DNA of 51,454 nt from Glycomyces buryatensis (GCF_004912275.1 NZ_STGY01000004.1:92129-143582), one strand, 5' to 3'. Counted from the stretch's first letter, positions 16,280 to 23,929 are shown. Program-made: numbers and translations. Notes: generated by a model not told the origin, from the sequence alone.

Positions 16280-16305
16280 GTAGATAGGAATTTTTTCGTA
16301 CCTAC
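16280..16305. promoter_or_regulatory. 26-bp palindromic operator, copy 2
   Basis: GTAGAT, 14 AT-rich bases, then ACCTAC, located 29-54 bases upstream of afsA. It matches copy 1 (12853-12878) at 21 of 26 positions with identical length and a nearly identical distance to its gene. This places afsA and the exporter under one regulator. Confidence 0.65.
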
Positions 16306-16317
16306 ATTCGGAACGTT

Positions 16318-16328
16318 ACCAACCGGTT
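16318..16328. promoter_or_regulatory. ARE-like butyrolactone-receptor half element
   Basis: ACCAACCGGTT matches the core of the autoregulatory elements bound by ArpA/BarA-type receptors, as I remember the consensus (ACATACCAACCGGTTCTTTT). It lies 67-77 bases upstream of afsA. The flanks match less well, and no receptor gene is present in the window, so this is a weak call. Confidence 0.3.
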
Positions 16329-16374
16329 CGGAGCCCGTCAAGTCCTTTAGGACTGGAGCACCGGAACCCGCGCT

Positions 16375-16398
16375 GAATTTCCGGTGGCCCCGAAATTC
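16375..16398. promoter_or_regulatory. inverted repeat in the afsA upstream region
   Basis: GAATTTC and GAAATTC are separated by ten bases. AGTCC-TTTA-GGACT at 16341-16354 is a second small hairpin nearby. Either may be the terminator of the leftward gene ending at 16527 or an operator for afsA. Confidence 0.25.
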
Positions 16399-16526
16399 CG
16401 GTCCTGTTAACGGAGTCGGGCCGCGGGGCGGCCACCGTCGAAGCGCCGTTGTCCGCGCCGGATCGGCATGCCCAGGCGTTCCAGGGCAGGGACGCTCGCC
16501 ATGCAGCCTGTGGTATCCCTACGACT

Positions 16527-18218
16527 TCAAGCGCGTCGGCCGATGCCGATGTATTCCTCGGCCTTGTCCACGAAGGCCCGCTCGTAGGTCTCGGCCGGGA
16601 AGTCGCCGAGGTAGTACACCTTCGCCCGGGTCCGTTCGGCCGCGAGTGGATCCGTCTTGAGCAGCTCGTCCAGGACCTGGTCGAGGTTCGAACCCGAACC
16701 GTCGATCAAGTAGGCGGCACTCGCGAGCGGGAACGTCACCGCGAACTCCTCGCCCTCGTCCCTCGCGTCCACGACCGCGAACGGCTTCTCGGTGTACAGC
16801 CAGTCCGAGGCGACCGCGCTGACGTCGCACACCAGCGCGTCGGCGGCGTTGACGCAGTCGAACAGCGTCATCTCCTCCGAGGCCTTCTCGCCCCACGCGT
16901 GGGCGCGGCCGGTCTTGGCGGCGTCCGCCCGCAGCAGTTCCTCGATCTCGATCCGCTTGCGCTTCGCGCCGTCGTCGCGGTCGGTGTACGGGTGCGGCCG
17001 GAAGACCACCGTGGCGCCCCGCTCCAGCAGCGTCCGCACCAGGTTCGGCCCCAAGGGGAGCGAGCAGTAGTTCGCGTCCTCGTAGAAGCCGGTCCACGTC
17101 GGCGCGTACAGCACCGTCGGGGCGGTGGCGTCGCTGATCCGGGTGCGCGGGATGTCCAGCACCGACACCTGCGGGCGCCCCACGATGTCGAACTTGTCGG
17201 CCTGGATCCGCACCCCGTGGTTGGCGTACCGGTCGATGCCGGCCTGCCCGGCGCAGAAGATCCGGTCGTACATCGCCGTCACCGGGTTGTAGCTGGAGAC
17301 CTTGTCGGAGTCCCCGTGCAGCAGTTGCAGATGCAACAGATCCGGGTTGCGCACCAGGTGCGTGTTCTTCATGCCGTTGTTGACGTAGAAGACCGCGCTC
17401 ACCGACTCGGGGATGATCAGGTCGATCGGCCCCTGCCCCTCCACGAACACCACCGGCCGCTCGGTGGCCCGGGACAGCGCGTTCAGGTTGTGCCGCTCGC
17501 GGGTCATGATGAAGTAGTCGCCGTCGATCTGGTCGAAGTACGGCAGCCACATCTCCAGCTGGTAGGTGGTGTTCGGCGGCCCGGCGAAGTAGATCATGAA
17601 CTCCGGGTCCAGCTGCTCCAGCGCGTTCGCGACCGTGGCGGTCGTGTCCTCGGTCGAGGGCAGGATCCGGTGGGTCAGGCCCAGGAACTTTGCGGCGGCC
17701 AGGATCGCCGTCGGCAGCGCGGCGAGCGCCACCGTGTACGGCGACCAGGCCGCGAATCCGGGAGCCAGCAGCGGGATCTGCACCGCGGCGATGGCGAACG
17801 TGGACAGGTAGTACAGGATGGTGCGCCGCAGGAACGAGTCCGTGGTGACCGGGTTCGTGTCCAGGTTGACCGTGGCGATCTTGGCGGCGGAGACGACGCG
17901 GCCCAGCAGCACCTCCACGGCGATCATCGCGGCGGTGGCGAGGGCCGCGATGGACCAGGCGGCGGGCACGTCGGTCCCGGCGGCGACGGCCGCGGTGAAC
18001 GGCGTGAAGGCCAGCAGGGTCTTGCCCGGCGCGTACCGGCCGGGGATGTTGGCCGGGCGCGGGTAGCAGTAGAACACCAGGGTCGCCGCGATGAGCGCGA
18101 GGCCGAGCGGCCTCCAGGCCGAGGTTCCGGCGAGGAGGACGAGGGCGTGGCACAGCACCGGGAGCGCGTTGGGCAGGAGCGAGCGCAGGTATCGCAGCTG
18201 TGTGATCTTATTGAGCAT
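16527..18218 (-). CDS. CDP-glycerol/CDP-ribitol phosphotransferase (TagF/TagB family), membrane form
   Basis: A 563-residue paralogue of the protein at 7929 with the same order: several N-terminal hydrophobic segments (residues ~15-180), then the polyol-phosphate transferase domain. Key motifs are EFMIYFAGPPNTTYQLEMW, HGDSDK with His301, DRIFCAGQAGIDRY, YAPTWTGFYEDANY, RPHPYTD and DALVCDVSAVASDWL. It would extend or prime a ribitol/glycerol-phosphate chain at the inner membrane face. It begins 11 bases after the SDR gene, and the order TarI-SDR-polymerase suggests CDP-ribitol as donor. The leader peptide region has no clear ribosome site, so coupling to the SDR gene is likely. Confidence 0.88.
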   Translation of the reverse strand: MLNKITQLRYLRSLLPNALPVLCHALVLLAGTSAWRPLGLALIAATLVFYCYPRPANIPGRYAPGKTLLAFTPFTAAVAAGTDVPAAWSIAALATAAMIAVEVLLGRVVSAAKIATVNLDTNPVTTDSFLRRTILYYLSTFAIAAVQIPLLAPGFAAWSPYTVALAALPTAILAAAKFLGLTHRILPSTEDTTATVANALEQLDPEFMIYFAGPPNTTYQLEMWLPYFDQIDGDYFIMTRERHNLNALSRATERPVVFVEGQGPIDLIIPESVSAVFYVNNGMKNTHLVRNPDLLHLQLLHGDSDKVSSYNPVTAMYDRIFCAGQAGIDRYANHGVRIQADKFDIVGRPQVSVLDIPRTRISDATAPTVLYAPTWTGFYEDANYCSLPLGPNLVRTLLERGATVVFRPHPYTDRDDGAKRKRIEIEELLRADAAKTGRAHAWGEKASEEMTLFDCVNAADALVCDVSAVASDWLYTEKPFAVVDARDEGEEFAVTFPLASAAYLIDGSGSNLDQVLDELLKTDPLAAERTRAKVYYLGDFPAETYERAFVDKAEEYIGIGRRA

Positions 18219-18229
18219 CGGTCTGATTC

Positions 18230-18937
18230 TTATTGTCGGACAACGAGGTTCTGACTGTCGACGAGGTGGCCGACGTCGGAGGCGAGCATGTCGATGACGG
18301 AGGCGACGTGTTCGGGCTGCATGATCGTGGTCGGGTCCTCGTCGGGGGCGAGGGTGCGGCGCAGGTCGGTGGCGCAGCGGCCGGGGGAGATGCAGACGAC
18401 GCGGGTGCCGTAGATGGACAGTTCGTCCTTCATGGCCTCGCTCATGTTGATCACGGCGGCCTTGGAGGCGCCGTAGGTGAGCCAGCCGGGCCGTCCGCCC
18501 ATGCCGGCGGTCGAGGCGATATTGACGATGAGTTCGAAGGTGTTGCCGCAGTGCAGCAGCTCCTGCACGATCGTGAACGGCGCGTAGAGGTTGACGCCGA
18601 TGGTGCGCTCGAAGTCGATGAAGTCGATCTGCTGGAGCGCGCTGGGGGCGGTGTATCCGGCATTGTTGACCAGGTAGTCGACCTTGCCGGCCTCGTTCAT
18701 GACGTCGTGCATGAGGCCGACGATGCGGGCGCGGTCGTTGAGGTCGATGAAGTGCGGGTAGACCTTCTTGCCGTGCGGGTTGTCGCCGCCGAGGCGGGCG
18801 ATGAGCTTCTCGAATTCCTCGGACTCGCGGGCGAGGAGGATGAAGTCGGTGACGTCGTTGTCGGCGTAGAAGAACCGTTCGGCGGTGGCCGCGCCGATGC
18901 CCTTGGAGGCGCCGGTGATCAGCATGGACTTAGGCAT
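18230..18937 (-). CDS. SDR-family reductase, candidate ribulose-5-phosphate reductase (TarJ role)
   Basis: A 235-residue short-chain dehydrogenase. The cofactor motif TGASKGIG is at residues 7-14, NNAG follows near residue 92, catalytic Ser lies in IVNIASTAGMG, and the YGASK Tyr/Lys pair is near residue 155. Its ATG overlaps the end of the cytidylyltransferase gene by 8 bases with GGAG eight bases upstream, so translation is coupled. In Haemophilus Acs1/Bcs1 an IspD-like domain is fused to an SDR domain and the enzyme makes CDP-ribitol from ribulose 5-phosphate. The adjacent pair here looks like a split form. This substrate assignment is inferred from order and family. Confidence 0.85.
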   Translation of the reverse strand: MPKSMLITGASKGIGAATAERFFYADNDVTDFILLARESEEFEKLIARLGGDNPHGKKVYPHFIDLNDRARIVGLMHDVMNEAGKVDYLVNNAGYTAPSALQQIDFIDFERTIGVNLYAPFTIVQELLHCGNTFELIVNIASTAGMGGRPGWLTYGASKAAVINMSEAMKDELSIYGTRVVCISPGRCATDLRRTLAPDEDPTTIMQPEHVASVIDMLASDVGHLVDSQNLVVRQ

Positions 18938-19613
18938 CGTCGTCGTCTCCAGCGAGTAGGAATCCGGCCAGTTTCACGTCGGTGGGGGTGGTCACCTTGA
19001 TGTTGGTGTCCTGGCCGTCGATGTAGTGGACCTCGTGGCCGGTGACGGCGACGAGGGTCGCGTCCTCGGTGAAGACGAGGTGTTCCTCGCGGGCCTTGTC
19101 GTGGGCCGCGGCGAGGTCGGCCTTGCTGAACTTCTGCGGCAGTTGCACATTGCGGAGCCTGTCGCGTTCGAGCGAGCCGGTGACGCGCGCGTTCTCGGGG
19201 TCCACCGGTGCGACGGTGAACGGGATCGGGAGCATGAGGCTCACGTTCTCGCGCGGGTCGGAGACGAGTTGCTTGAAGTCCGCGGCGCCGACGAGCGGGC
19301 GGGCCGACTCGTGGATGAGCACGCGGTCGTTCCGGCACTCGGGGAGCATGGCGGCAACTGATTCGTGGCGGCTGGCTCCGGCGGGGACGTAGGTGACCGG
19401 GGTCTGGATGGCGTAGTCGGCCACCAGGTCCTGGATCGTCTGGAGGAAGCCCTCGGGGTAGTTGAGGACGATCTGGTCGATTTCGGGAACGGCGTCGGCG
19501 GCGACCAGCGAGTAGACGATGATCGGGCGTCCCGCGACATCGATGAACTGTTTCGGGCGGCCTGCCGCGACGCGGCTTCCGATACCGCCGTTGAGCAGCA
19601 TCAGGCTGTACAT
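18930..19613 (-). CDS. tarI: TarI-like cytidylyltransferase, candidate ribitol-5-phosphate cytidylyltransferase
   Basis: A 227-residue IspD/TarI-family protein that would make CDP-ribitol. The nucleotide loop reads LLNGGIGSRVAAGRPKQF (residues 5-22); the NGGIGSR form is typical of TarI/Bcs1 rather than of IspD's AAGxGxR. IHESARPLV replaces the IspD HDAARP motif. LPQKF, FTEDATLVAVTG and NIKVTTPTDVKLA complete the pattern. ATG at 19613 follows GGAGG by ten bases; the open frame to 19754 runs into non-coding-like sequence and is rejected. The gene leads an operon with the overlapping SDR gene and the second TagF-like gene. The gene symbol rests on family and context. Confidence 0.82.
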   Translation of the reverse strand: MYSLMLLNGGIGSRVAAGRPKQFIDVAGRPIIVYSLVAADAVPEIDQIVLNYPEGFLQTIQDLVADYAIQTPVTYVPAGASRHESVAAMLPECRNDRVLIHESARPLVGAADFKQLVSDPRENVSLMLPIPFTVAPVDPENARVTGSLERDRLRNVQLPQKFSKADLAAAHDKAREEHLVFTEDATLVAVTGHEVHYIDGQDTNIKVTTPTDVKLAGFLLAGDDDDA

Positions 19614-19954
19614 CTGGCTTTTACCTCCGCGAGGGAACATGCGAGGTCCGAAGGGACTGATCGAATGGCTGGGCAGGGGGTCAGGGGGTTCGGGTATTCG
19701 GGATTGTTCGGTTACCGCAAAGTGGAACGAGTCTCGCCACGTTAGCACGATCACAACTCATGTTCGCCCTGGTGTAACCCTGGATTCATGTACCGGATGC
19801 CGGTCAGCTCAACGCATTTGGGTCGTTCGGGCGTCTGGAGTGCACGAATCGGACGGTCCGGTGCGCGGTCGGTCACCGGTGGTGCGCTGAAACGGCGAAA
19901 ACCGCTCGGCCGCATGGCGATCGAGCGGTTTCAAGAGCGACCGGACGGGGTCGA
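19614..19954. promoter_or_regulatory. upstream region of the tarI-like operon
   Basis: A 341-base gap without a credible gene. It must hold the leftward promoter for the tarI-SDR-tagF operon. Short CCGAA(C/T)A repeats occur at about 19690-19735. The right end holds the terminator of the gene at 19955. No -35/-10 pair stands out. Confidence 0.3.
19897..19932 (-). terminator. intrinsic terminator of the cysteine-rich protein gene
   Basis: AAACCGCTCG (19899-19908) pairs with CGAGCGGTTT (19922-19931). Read on the minus strand the stem ends in TTTTC. It lies 23 bases after the stop codon of the leftward gene. Confidence 0.65.
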
Positions 19955-20764
19955 TCAGAGCCGGCGGGGCATCTCCAGGTGCCGCCGCGCCGCGACGCTC
20001 GCCGGGTGCGGGGCGATCTGGCCGCGATCCTCGCGTTCGGCGCACAGCTCGGCCAGCCGGTCGTAGGCGTTCTTGCCCAGCAGGGCGGCCAGTTCGGTGG
20101 CGTAGGAGCGGTAGACCGGTTCGGCGGCGGTGTGGGCCAGGGGTGAGCCGGTGCACCACCAGTCGAAGTCGTGGCCGCCCGGCCCCCACGAGGCCCGGTC
20201 GAACTCGGTGATGAGGGTGACCTCGATGTCGGTGCCGTCGGCGCGGTGCTCGGACTTGAAGTCCCGCTTGACCGGCAGCTGCCAGCACACCTCGGGCTTG
20301 TACTCCATCGGGTGGACGCCGTCGCGCATGGCCTGCTGATGCAGGGCGCAGCCGGCGCCGGCGCCGAAGCCCTCGCGGTTGTGGAAGACGCAGGCGCCGT
20401 CGACCACGGCGGTCTTCCTGGCCGGCTCCTCCTCGCCCTCGCTGTTCTCCAGGGTGTCGTCCACGACGGTGTCCTTGAAGCGCCGGTACAGCTGCCAGGT
20501 CTCGGGCGTCAGCTTCTTCACGGCCTGGCGGGTGCGGGCGATGTCGTCGGCGTCGGTGTAGAACGCCCCGTGCAGGCAGCACCCGTCCGCGGGCTGGTCC
20601 TTCTCGATTCCCGGGCATCCGCCGGATTCGGGATGGCGTCCGAAAATACATCCCCAACTGGACAGCAGCCAGGTCAGGTCGGCCCGGACCATGGTCTCGG
20701 GATCGTCGGGATCGAAGAACTCGACCCACTCGCGGTCGAAGTTCGGTTCCACCTCGTCGGTCAT
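19955..20764 (-). CDS. conserved cysteine-rich protein of unknown function
   Basis: A 269-residue soluble protein that I do not recognise by name. At least nine cysteines occur in conserved-looking contexts: WGCIFG, GGCPG, DGCCLHG, GACVFHN, AGCALHQ, EVCW, DWWCTG and AELC. This resembles the zinc/iron-chelating cysteine-cluster style of YkgJ-type proteins, but I cannot place it in a family. No signal peptide or membrane segment is visible. ATG at 20764 (MTDEVEP) has no ribosome site; instead TACCTT lies 6 bases upstream on this strand, consistent with a leaderless mRNA. It is divergent from the isomerase gene with a 65-base spacer. Confidence 0.7.
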   Translation of the reverse strand: MTDEVEPNFDREWVEFFDPDDPETMVRADLTWLLSSWGCIFGRHPESGGCPGIEKDQPADGCCLHGAFYTDADDIARTRQAVKKLTPETWQLYRRFKDTVVDDTLENSEGEEEPARKTAVVDGACVFHNREGFGAGAGCALHQQAMRDGVHPMEYKPEVCWQLPVKRDFKSEHRADGTDIEVTLITEFDRASWGPGGHDFDWWCTGSPLAHTAAEPVYRSYATELAALLGKNAYDRLAELCAEREDRGQIAPHPASVAARRHLEMPRRL

Positions 20765-20770
20765 CCGACA

Positions 20771-20776
20771 AAGGTA
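20771..20776 (-). promoter_or_regulatory. leaderless -10 box, TACCTT
   Basis: Read on the minus strand, TACCTT ends six bases before the ATG at 20764. It fits the TAnnnT -10 of actinobacterial leaderless promoters. Confidence 0.45.
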
Positions 20777-20816
20777 CCCGCGCGCGCACTGCCAGGCCCG
20801 GACGCGCGCTGGAGCG

Positions 20817-20822
20817 TAGCCT
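20817..20822 (+). promoter_or_regulatory. leaderless -10 box, TAGCCT
   Basis: TAGCCT ends seven bases before the GTG at 20830, the spacing expected if transcription starts at the first base of the start codon. Confidence 0.5.
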
Positions 20823-20829
20823 GGAATGC

Positions 20830-21630
20830 GTGAATGAGTCCGTCCCGGTGCTGCTCTCGACCACATCCGTGTACCCCGAACCCACCGCCGTGGGGTTCGA
20901 ACTCGCCGCCGACCTCGGCTACGACGGGGTCGAACTGATGATCTTCACCGACCGGGTCTCCCAGGACCCGGCGGCTGCGGCCAGCCTCGCCAAGCACTAC
21001 GGCGTCAAGATCGGCGCCGTCCACGCCCCCTGCCTGCTGGTCACCCAGCGGGTGTGGAGCGCCGACCCCTGGACCCGGCTGCGGCGCTCGGTGCAGGCGG
21101 CCGACTACCTCGGCTCGCCGACGGTGGTCATCCATCCGCCGTTCTCCTGGCAGCGCGAGTACGCCTCGAAGTTCTCCTCGGTCCTGGACGGCCTGCACGC
21201 CCGGTATCCCGGCGTGACCATCGCCGTGGAGAACATGTTCCCGCTCAAGCTCGGCAAGCGGAAACTCGTGCCGTACCGGCCCCACTGGGACCCGACCCGC
21301 CACGGCTACGATTCGTACACTTTGGACCTGTCGCACTGCGCGGCCGCCGGTGCCGACGCGCTGGCCATGGCCGATCGGATGGGCAAGGGGCTGCGGCACA
21401 TTCACCTGTGCGACGGCAATGCGCCCGGCACGGACGCGCACCTGGTTCCCGGCCGCGGATCGCAGCCCTGCGCCGAACTGCTCGGCCGTCTCGGCGCCTC
21501 CGGTTGGAACGGGTCGATCACCGTCGAGGTCTCGACGCGCAAGTCCGGCAATCGGACCCGCCGATCCGCCGATCTGGCCGAGTCACTCAAGTTCGCTCGC
21601 GACGCTCTGACCTCACAGATGCCCGCTTGA
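20830..21630 (+). CDS. sugar phosphate isomerase/epimerase family protein (AP-endonuclease-2 TIM barrel)
   Basis: A 266-residue TIM-barrel protein of the xylose-isomerase-like/AP endonuclease 2 superfamily. Metal-ligand candidates follow the family order: GVELMIF (Glu), VHAPC (His), VVIHPPF (His), IAVENMF (Glu), LDLSHCAAAG (Asp and His), IHLCDGN (His and Asp), and GSITVEVS (Glu). The family isomerises or epimerises keto sugars, or acts on abasic DNA. The small size and lack of DNA-binding loops favour a sugar substrate. It starts with GTG immediately after a leaderless-type -10 box. It ends about 100 bases before the wall-polysaccharide operon but is separated from it by a promoter. Confidence 0.8.
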   Translation: MNESVPVLLSTTSVYPEPTAVGFELAADLGYDGVELMIFTDRVSQDPAAAASLAKHYGVKIGAVHAPCLLVTQRVWSADPWTRLRRSVQAADYLGSPTVVIHPPFSWQREYASKFSSVLDGLHARYPGVTIAVENMFPLKLGKRKLVPYRPHWDPTRHGYDSYTLDLSHCAAAGADALAMADRMGKGLRHIHLCDGNAPGTDAHLVPGRGSQPCAELLGRLGASGWNGSITVEVSTRKSGNRTRRSADLAESLKFARDALTSQMPA

Positions 21631-21654
21631 CACACTTACGTTCCTATGTGTTTG

Positions 21655-21690
21655 CTTTGCGTTAACTGTGCGTTGCGTCTGTATTATCGA
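21655..21690 (+). promoter_or_regulatory. probable promoter of the diacetamido-uronate operon
   Basis: An AT-richer patch between 21631 and 21734 contains TATTAT at about 21681-21686, a good -10, with TTGCGT 19 bases upstream as a weak -35. A TTGACA at about 21628-21633 also exists but has no matching -10. Confidence 0.4.
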
Positions 21691-21734
21691 CCCCGCGGAG
21701 ACACTGAAGTCCAGCAAACCACGCAGGGGGACGA

Positions 21735-22853
21735 ATGCCAGGCGAGCAGCGGGGCGCAGGCACCAGGGGCGATATTCCCCCGGCCAAGCCCTACCTAGGT
21801 GAAGCCGAGATTGAAGCGGCCGTAGCGGTGCTGCGCAGCGGCATGGTCGTGCAGGGCCCCGAGGTGGCCGGGTTCGAGGACGAGTTCACGAAGGTCGCCG
21901 GCACCCAGCACTGCGTCGCGGTGAACTCGGGGACCTCGGCACTCCAACTGGCGCTCATGGCGATGGGCATCGGCCGCGGCGACGAGGTCATCGTGCCCTC
22001 CTTCTCCTTCGCCGCCAGCGCCAATGCCGTGCGGCTCGTCGGCGCCGAACCGGTCTTCGCGGACATCGAGCCCGGCAGTTTCTGCATCGACCCCGAGCAC
22101 GTCGCCTCGCTCATCGGTCCGCGCACGGCCGCGATCATGCCGGTGCACCTCTACGGCCACCCCGCCGATTGCACCCGACTGACCGCTTTGGCGCGGGTGC
22201 ACGGTCTCCAGATCCTCGAGGACGCCTGCCAGGCGCACGGCGCCGAGGTCGATGGGAAGCCGGTCGGTTCGTTCGGCGTGGCCGGGGCGTTCAGTTTCTA
22301 CCCCACCAAGAACATGCACGCCCTCGAGGGCGGCATGGTCACCACGGACGATGCCGGGCTGGCCCGGACGCTGCGTCTGCTTCGCAATCAGGGCATGGAG
22401 CAGCGGTACGCCAATGAGATCGTCGGCGCGAACATGCGCATGACGGACGTGTCGGCCGCGATCGGCCGGGTCCAGCTCGGCCGGCTCGGTGATTGGACCG
22501 AGCAGCGGCGGGCGAATGCCGCCTTCCTGGACGCCGCGTTCGCGGATGTCGAGGGGGTCCTCACCCCGTCGGTTCCGGCGGGGGCGCGGCACGTCTACCA
22601 CCAGTACACGGTGCGGATCGCGGGCGATCGCGATGGCGCGCAAAGGCAGTTGAAGGAGGCCGGGGTGGGTTCGGCCGTGTATTACCCGGTGCCGATTCAC
22701 CGCCTCGCCCCGTACGCGGAGTCGAAGGCGGATCTGCCCGAGACCGACCGTGCCGCCGCCGAGGTGCTTTCTCTCCCCGTCCATCCGTCGTTGACGGGTG
22801 GCGACCTCGATCGCATCGTGGATGCGGTCCGTTCTCTGGAGTTGCAGCCGTGA
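21735..22853 (+). CDS. DegT/DnrJ/EryC1 sugar aminotransferase (WbpE-like)
   Basis: A 372-residue PLP enzyme of fold type I. The Schiff-base lysine is Lys192 in FYPTKNMHALEGGM, PLP-phosphate contact is in VNSGTSALQLAL, and ILEDACQAHGA supplies the ring-stacking region. Sugar aminotransferases of this class aminate keto-sugar nucleotides with glutamate. In the UDP-ManNAc3NAcA pathway, WbpE/WlbC aminates C3 of UDP-3-keto-GlcNAcA, the product of the WbpB-like enzyme encoded next. ATG at 21735 has AGGGGGA upstream. The stop overlaps the next start (GTGA), so the two genes are coupled. Confidence 0.88.
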   Translation: MPGEQRGAGTRGDIPPAKPYLGEAEIEAAVAVLRSGMVVQGPEVAGFEDEFTKVAGTQHCVAVNSGTSALQLALMAMGIGRGDEVIVPSFSFAASANAVRLVGAEPVFADIEPGSFCIDPEHVASLIGPRTAAIMPVHLYGHPADCTRLTALARVHGLQILEDACQAHGAEVDGKPVGSFGVAGAFSFYPTKNMHALEGGMVTTDDAGLARTLRLLRNQGMEQRYANEIVGANMRMTDVSAAIGRVQLGRLGDWTEQRRANAAFLDAAFADVEGVLTPSVPAGARHVYHQYTVRIAGDRDGAQRQLKEAGVGSAVYYPVPIHRLAPYAESKADLPETDRAAAEVLSLPVHPSLTGGDLDRIVDAVRSLELQP

Positions 22854-23929
22854 ATCCAGCACCGCACGCGAACCAAGCACCGCATGTCAACCAAGCCCAG
22901 TTGAGGGCCGGTCTGATCGGTCTGGGCGCCATGGGGCGCAACCATGCGCGAGTCCTGAACGGCCTCGAGGGGGTCGACCTGGTCGGGGTGGCCGATCCGG
23001 TCGCCGACGCGAGTGCGCTCCCGGCCGGGGTGCCGTTGGTCGAGACCGTCGAGGGGCTGCTCGAGTTCGGGCTGGACTATGCCGTGGTGGCGTGTCCGAC
23101 GGCGTATCACGAGTCGATCGGGTTGACGCTGGCCGAGGCGGGGGTGTCCGCGCTCATCGAGAAGCCGTTGGCGCACACCTCTGCGGCGGCGACCCGGCTG
23201 GCGGAGGCGTTCGAGGCGCGGGGCCTGGTCGCGGGCGTGGGGCACATCGAGCGGTGCAATCCGGCGATCATGAGCCTGCGCGAGCGATTGGAGTCGGGCG
23301 AGCTGGGGGAGATCCTGCAGATCGTCACGAGGCGTCAGGGGCCCTTCCCGGGCCGCATCGCGGACGTGGGCGTCGTCAAGGACCTCGCGACCCATGACAT
23401 CGACCTGACCTGCTGGGTGACCGGCCAATCGTACGAGTCGATCACGGCGGAGACGGTGTCGCGGTCGGGCCGCGATCACGAGGACATGCTGTCGGCGATC
23501 GGGCACCTGGACGGCGGTGCGATCGCGAACCATTCGGTGAACTGGCTGAGCCCGTTCAAGGAGCGGACGACGGTCGTCACCGGTGACCGGGGCAGCTTCA
23601 TCGCGGACACGCTCACCGGCGATCTGACGTTCTATGCCAACGGCGCCCGGGACACCGAGTGGGAGGCGCTGCGGGCGTTCCGCGGCGTGTCCGAGGGCGA
23701 CATGATCCGCTATGCCATTCGCAAGCGGGAGCCGCTGCTGGTCGAGCACGAGCACTTCCGCGACGCGGTTCAGGGACATGGCCTTGACGCGGCGAAGGGC
23801 TCCGGCGACGACATCGTGGACCTGCGGCAGGGTGCTGCGACCGTGGCGATCTCGGAGTCGATGCTGCGTTCGGCCCGGTTGGGGGAGACGGTCGTCCTGA
23901 ATGGTGCTCGGACTAGGGTCCGGGCATGA
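22850..23929 (+). CDS. Gfo/Idh/MocA oxidoreductase (WbpB-like)
   Basis: A 359-residue NAD(P)-dependent sugar oxidoreductase. The Rossmann motif GLIGLGAMGRNHARVL starts near residue 21. EKPLAH is the family's catalytic-lysine motif, and GVVKDLATHDIDL is the substrate-binding helix with the conserved His. A short N-terminal extension carries the repeated peptide APHxNQ. The predicted role is C3 oxidation of UDP-GlcNAcA ahead of transamination by the gene upstream, as WbpB/WlbA does. GTG at 22850 overlaps the upstream stop, with GGAG about nine bases before. Its ATGA end overlaps the next gene. Confidence 0.87.
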   Translation: MNPAPHANQAPHVNQAQLRAGLIGLGAMGRNHARVLNGLEGVDLVGVADPVADASALPAGVPLVETVEGLLEFGLDYAVVACPTAYHESIGLTLAEAGVSALIEKPLAHTSAAATRLAEAFEARGLVAGVGHIERCNPAIMSLRERLESGELGEILQIVTRRQGPFPGRIADVGVVKDLATHDIDLTCWVTGQSYESITAETVSRSGRDHEDMLSAIGHLDGGAIANHSVNWLSPFKERTTVVTGDRGSFIADTLTGDLTFYANGARDTEWEALRAFRGVSEGDMIRYAIRKREPLLVEHEHFRDAVQGHGLDAAKGSGDDIVDLRQGAATVAISESMLRSARLGETVVLNGARTRVRA

